NCBI GenBank assembly: GCA_010279815.1
Contig: QEOQ01000508.1
Span: 1,154,254-1,218,253 of the forward strand
From: Brachionus plicatilis
Taxonomy: Eukaryota > Rotifera > Eurotatoria > Ploima > Brachionidae
Reading direction: 5' to 3'
DNA length: 64,000 nt
The translations under genes were made by a program, and so were the position numbers. The notes beneath the pieces were generated by a model. The model did no database searches and had not been told where the DNA came from. It was given only the letters and a program-made list of their open reading frames with translations. Within the stretch, counting starts at the first letter, position 1. Every line of letters starts with the position of its first letter. This document shows positions 59,755 to 64,000 of the stretch, one piece after another.

Positions 59755-61093
59755 TTAAAATGATGATTTGCTTAGATTTGATGTTTCTTTTGAATGGAAA
59801 TCATCATTTCTTGAACTATTCATAGAAGCAGAGTAACTCAATGTTTCTTTGTTTGTGATGTCATTAATTAAATTCTCATTCGCTACAAATTGGTTCAAAT
59901 AAAACTTTTCTTTTAACTTTTTTTCTTCAACTTTATAAAAATTAACTAAACGAAAAATTTGAAATAAAATAAGAATTACTTATCAATTTTTCAGATAAAG
60001 CACTAGTTCCAATCGTTTTCCAATCATTATAATAGCTTTAAAGAAAATGTAATATAAAAAAATTATCTACTTATACTCTTACTCTTCATAGCTAAGGCTG
60101 TTGGTCCATTGTATTAGTTCATCAACTTCCCAATCAGCTATATTGTCTAATCCATTATGCTCATAAGAATTTAAGAAACTTTTCGTAGCTTTTTCAATCA
60201 TTTGATTTGTTTCATCATCTTCTCCTCTAGGCTGCAGCATTCCATTCACGTACCTTTAAAAAATTATTTACAATAAAAAATCATTTTCCTATAAGGACTT
60301 ACAATTTTTTCATCCATTCGATTTTTTTCTTTTTTTTTCTCAAATCAATGTCCTGCTTACGCAACAGCTTTTTTAAAATAAATATTTTTTTGATTAATTA
60401 TATTTTTTCTAGATTACTTTTGAATGATAAAAAACAATTGGCTTAGTGTATTTTTCTACGCCGTAATAAAAATCGAGATTCATTTGAAGCAAGTGTTTAT
60501 TTGATACTGGTCGCCATCCATTGTTTTCAATTCTTTGGTACCATCCATCATAAGCTTAAAAGAAAAATAATCAGCTCAGTTTTTTTGAAAAAAAATATTA
60601 CTCTCAATCGGAAAGTCTTTTTCTCTATTGTTTTTGATTTTTGCACTTATCAATTTAGTAGATGGTTTAGTGTAGTCCCTTGGCGCATTGGCACAAATAT
60701 CCTGAATTGGTCTATGAGTGAAAATTTTGTAGTGAATGGTCGGTGGAAATTGCTGACCTGCAAGCCTGAATTTAATATGAATACCACTTGCCGGATCAAT
60801 TAGTTTAGCTTCATTTGGATTAATGTATTTCATTATTATTGCCGGATCACCTTAAGGCACACGATTAGAAAAAGATGACTATTAATATTTAGAACATACC
60901 TTCATTGTGAAAGACAACCAAATCTTTATAATATTTAAAAACTTGAAGATCCTTTTTAATATTTGGTTAGTTATTTAAAATTTTTGATGACAATTCCTAC
61001 TATATATTTGCGCCAAAATTTTTGAATTCTTCTAGCTGCCGAATCCATTTTTTCCTCATTTTCTCGTTTGCTTTTTGCGCTCTGTTTGTTCAT
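59755..61093 (-). CDS. MFI: MFI / C11orf65-like protein with IQ motif
   Basis: Eight phase-compatible exons: 61001-61093, 60900-60951, 60602-60850, 60418-60554, 60303-60367, 60083-60253, 59980-60035 and 59755-59945, giving 337 aa, near the human length. An IQ calmodulin-binding motif sits at the N terminus (AARRIQKFWRKYI). The conserved core reads KLIDPASGIHIKFRL, FPPTIHYKIFTHRPIQDICA and WYQRIENNGWRPVS. A basic helix (LRKQDIDLRKKKKKIEWMKK) and an acidic, Ser-rich tail follow. In mammals the protein acts at mitochondria as a fission regulator; the role here is inferred from homology. Most introns are 45-75 bp. AATAAA on the minus strand lies at 59710-59715. The neighbour PNPT1 ends 181 bp upstream on the same strand, with no sign of shared function beyond mitochondria. 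Confidence 0.88.
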
Positions 61094-61273
61094 CTTTAGT
61101 TTTGAAGAAAAATTTTTAGGGAGAAAAAAAAACAGCTAATTATTTATTCAAAAATTGAGAAAATTGTCTTGGCAACTAAATTTTGAATGACGAAAATTTT
61201 TATGATTTAAAAATTTAACTTTTTTCTCTAAAATTTTTATTCAAAAATTTAAAACAAAAATAAACTGGACAAA

Positions 61274-64000
61274 TTATTTTAGTAAATCTTGTGCTGGTAA
61301 ACTAGATTTAAACAGTGCCTTTCTAGAGATTCTCATTTTTCCATCCACCGGATCTCGCCCAAAATATTTGATTTGAATTTCTTGACCAACTTTATAGTCT
61401 GAAGCACTTCCGTGAACAATCTTAAATATTTTGAAACATTATCAGAGCTAGATTTATTAATAAAAAAATGTCACTTTTCGTCCATCTAGTTGACTATTAG
61501 GTAACAAAGTTGGCTTCATAGTTGAGTACAATTGAACCAATAGACCTGAAGGTACAATTTCTACAATCTTTGCTTTGTAAATAGCTCCAAATTCGAGTTC
61601 AGGTTCTCTCTAGAAAAAATTTTTTTATTTATTTTCAATTATTTAAAGTTCTTATTAAATTAAATGTTGTTAGTGATTCGAAAGCATAAATTGAAAAAAA
61701 AATTTAAATTTCAATTCGTAAATTGTTTTAAATGAAATAATAAGGCGAATTAAAATTTATCAATTTTTAATTTTTTTTACAGTGAAAAAGCTGTTGGATA
61801 ATAAAAAATCCTTCATCGTAAAAATATTATTGGAATATTTTCTGACTTTCAAATAAGTTCTAATTTTTGAGTATTTAAAAATATGCTTATTTTTTTTTAT
61901 TTTTACGACTTAAAAGAAATAAAATTGAGAAATTTCATTTCTTTGAAATTTCATCAGAGAGATTATATTCAATTTGGTCAGTTATTTATTAATATAATTA
62001 GAGTTTTTTTTTGAATATTCTGACTAAAAAAAATATTAAAAATATTATATGCTTTCATGTAAACTTGTAAAATAACCTAAATATAATAAATTTTTGTAAA
62101 ATAACTGATAAATTTTTTAAACAGGAGTTTTTAATCGATTTATTTTAAACAATTCTTGAATTAGACCCAATTTAGGCTAAATTTAGTCCCGTTTAAACTT
62201 TTTAAGTTATTTTTTATATAATTTATGTTTTATTTCTAACTCACCCGAAAAAAAATTAAATTTAGATTAATGTTAGAGTAAAAAGAAGTAAAGAATTTTT
62301 TTTCATTATTCTAAAAATCAAATTTCATTATTGCATCGCGTAAGGATTAGATTACAAATGATTCAAAAAAAATTTATACTAAAAATTCAAATAAAGTAAA
62401 TTATATGACTTTTTATGATCGAACCAAAATGGAATTTCCAATTATTGACCTTTCAGACAAAAATTGTAAAAAAAATTAAAATAAAAAAAGCTCCCATTTA
62501 GAGATATGCTTAAACTTAACAAGATCTCAAAATATATTTTTTTGTTTTTTTCGAATAAAACTTTAATTTGAATATTGAAAAATTATTTCTTAAAATTCTA
62601 AATTCAAGACTCAATGAGTAAAAATATTTTAATATTTTTTCAACTTACTTGTTGTTCAATCAAAGTTTTGATCAATTCCTCGGCTTCATCGAGAGCATTT
62701 TGATTCGGGGCAAAAATGCTAAAATTAGTCTCATCAATAGGAGTTACAGTTACACCAGTTTTGGCGTATATTTTTTTCAAATTCATGCCTCCAACTCCTA
62801 TCAATTTACTTCTTTGCGTAATTGATACAGGATAATTTTTAAGAATTGGTTGATTTGATTTTTTGCTCTGTCTCGGCTTGGAGACTTCTTGGTTCATCAA
62901 TCTTAAAATTTCTTGTCTAGCATCTTAAAAAAATGTTCTAAAACCTTAAAAATTCTCTCTGAACTGTTTAATTTTTTACTTTTCGATGCTTCGACTACTT
63001 CTTTAATGATCTTAAAAGGTAGACCATTGATTTTAAAATCAGCTTGAGCAGCAGTAATGCCGTCATTAGTTCCGGCAATTTTAAAGTCCATATCCCCCAT
63101 GTAATCCTCAAATCCCGATATATCGGTGAGAATTTTATAGTCTTTAATTTCTTTATTTTGGTCGAATTGGGTGAAAATTCCCATCGCTACACCGGCAACT
63201 TGTTCCTTGATTGGAACGCCTGCGTCCAACAATGCTATACTTGACGCGCATACAGAAGCCATTGAACTAGAACCATTTGATTCAAGAACTTCGCACAGAC
63301 AACGAATAGTCAATGGAAATTCATTCGGAATCAATGGATAGAGGGCTTTTTCGGCCAGAGCGCCGTGACCAACCTCTCGGCGGTCAGCGCGCCCGCCTAT
63401 TCTTGATATCTCATTAGTGGCAAAGGAAGGAAATTCATAATGGAGCATAAAATTTTTGTTGATGTTTGTCAAAGAAGGGGACATCATGTTGGCTACTGCA
63501 TCACTTCGATACATCGAATCCGGAGAGTCAAAAGTTACCGAACATAAGACTTGAGTTTGACCCCTTTGGAAAAGACCCGATCCATGCAAAGATGGATACA
63601 AATTTGACTTACAACTTATTTGTCTCAATTCATGAAGCTTTCGGCCATCGACCCGCTTTGATTCCTCCAAAGCTAAATTACGGACAACTTTGCGCACAAA
63701 TTTGTAAAATAAATCATTCAATATAGAATAAGAATATGCTGTTCCTGGTGGTTGTTCAGGGTCCGATTTACTTTTTAGAATTGAATTAATGACTGAATTT
63801 TTAACCTGAGTTATGGCATTGTCGCGTGACAGCTTATCATGTTCATAGTCAGTAAAAATGTCGTACAAGTGAGAATAGGCAAGAGCTTGGAACAAGTTAT
63901 CTATTTCTTGGTTTGCCTCAGGGTCAGATGAAAGTTTGGAAGTTGGCACTTCAGTTAAATTGATTTGTGAACCATCTAGAACTTCGTCTTCGCTTGTTAT
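61274..64000 (-). CDS. PNPT1: Polyribonucleotide nucleotidyltransferase, mitochondrial (3' part; 5' end off the window)
   Basis: PNPase degrades RNA 3' to 5' by phosphorolysis, in animals mainly in mitochondria. Exons 62980-64000 (open to the window edge), 62649-62923, 61475-61609 and 61274-61420. The first exon carries the linker and second RNase PH domain with [42 protein letters not shown] and the Asp-rich [13 protein letters not shown] active-site block. The next exon has the KH domain ([18 protein letters not shown]). The last two encode the S1 RNA-binding domain ([14 protein letters not shown] to [19 protein letters not shown]). The 56-bp intron at 62924-62979 is required: reading straight through gives a stop. 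The N-terminal mitochondrial signal and first RNase PH domain lie beyond 64000. AATAAA on the minus strand is at 61236-61241. Confidence 0.93.
61610..62648. other. Intron of PNPT1 between KH and S1 exons
   Basis: This 1-kb A+T-rich intron has good splice signals (CAA|GTAAGT and TTTTCTAG). No repeat element with clear ends and no coding sequence was seen. Confidence 0.7.

Noticed and set aside
62903..62979. Read-through of the PNPT1 exon to a stop at 62903, and an apparent frameshift to the KH domain
   Set aside because: A 56-bp intron (62924-62979) with GTAAAA donor and TTTAAG acceptor restores the conserved [13 protein letters not shown] sequence, so no frameshift or pseudogene is needed.
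1..64000. CRISPR arrays, tRNA or rRNA genes, bacterial-type operons
   Set aside because: No regularly spaced direct repeats, cloverleaf boxes or rRNA-like blocks were seen on either strand by eye; a tRNAscan or Infernal run would be decisive.

Overview
The window is nuclear DNA from a ciliated, very A+T-rich animal. It carries animal genes (HECW ubiquitin ligase, GPI-type aminopeptidase P, axonemal CFAP210, MFI/C11orf65, mitochondrial PNPT1), many introns of about 45-80 bp beside a few of 1-4 kb, and animal-type DNA transposons. Coding exons stand out because they are clearly richer in G+C than the DNA around them. The composition and short introns would suit a monogonont rotifer or a similar small lophotrochozoan/gnathiferan, but that is inference and nothing in the sequence fixes the species. 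No bacterial operons, CRISPR arrays, rRNA genes or tRNA genes were seen.

Layout: 689-14274 (+) HECW-type HECT E3 ligase, with two introns of about 4.3 kb. 14275-18020 is a repeat-rich spacer holding a copied piece of the next gene, nested inverted-repeat elements and transposon remnants. 18021-21961 (-) and 22206-29713 (-) are two tandem, apparently intact genes for secreted, probably GPI-anchored Xaa-Pro aminopeptidases. 30316-31023 (+) is a single-exon orphan with a TATA box. 32804-35089 (-) is an unrecognised Asn/Ser-rich protein with a short coiled coil. 35559-36698 (-) is a single-exon MATH/TRAF-fold-like protein. 36699-46784 is about 10 kb of gene-poor DNA with a dead LINE. 46785-52482 (+) is CFAP210, whose third intron carries a complete hAT transposon (48095-50716). 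52590-55712 (-) is a four-transmembrane claudin/PMP22-like protein, tail to tail with CFAP210. 55713-59754 is gene-poor. 59755-61093 (-) is MFI (C11orf65-like), and 61274-64000 (-) is the 3' part of PNPT1, which runs off the right edge.

Exon models were built by hand from GT-AG (once GC-AG) junctions whose phases all agree. The resulting lengths match the known families closely: HECW about 1,580 aa, aminopeptidases 667 and 666 aa, CFAP210 537 aa, MFI 337 aa.

The genes do not form one pathway. The most striking features are (i) the tandem aminopeptidase pair, which keeps protein length and active site while 8 of 15 intron positions differ; (ii) a 208-bp exon-intron-exon piece of the downstream copy re-inserted about 3.4 kb away between 88-bp direct repeats; (iii) a recent-looking hAT insertion with a perfect 8-bp target duplication; and (iv) at least eight families of short inverted-repeat elements, some nested. 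No clearly new biological system is demonstrated. The orphan gene and the repeat families are the best candidates for undescribed material.
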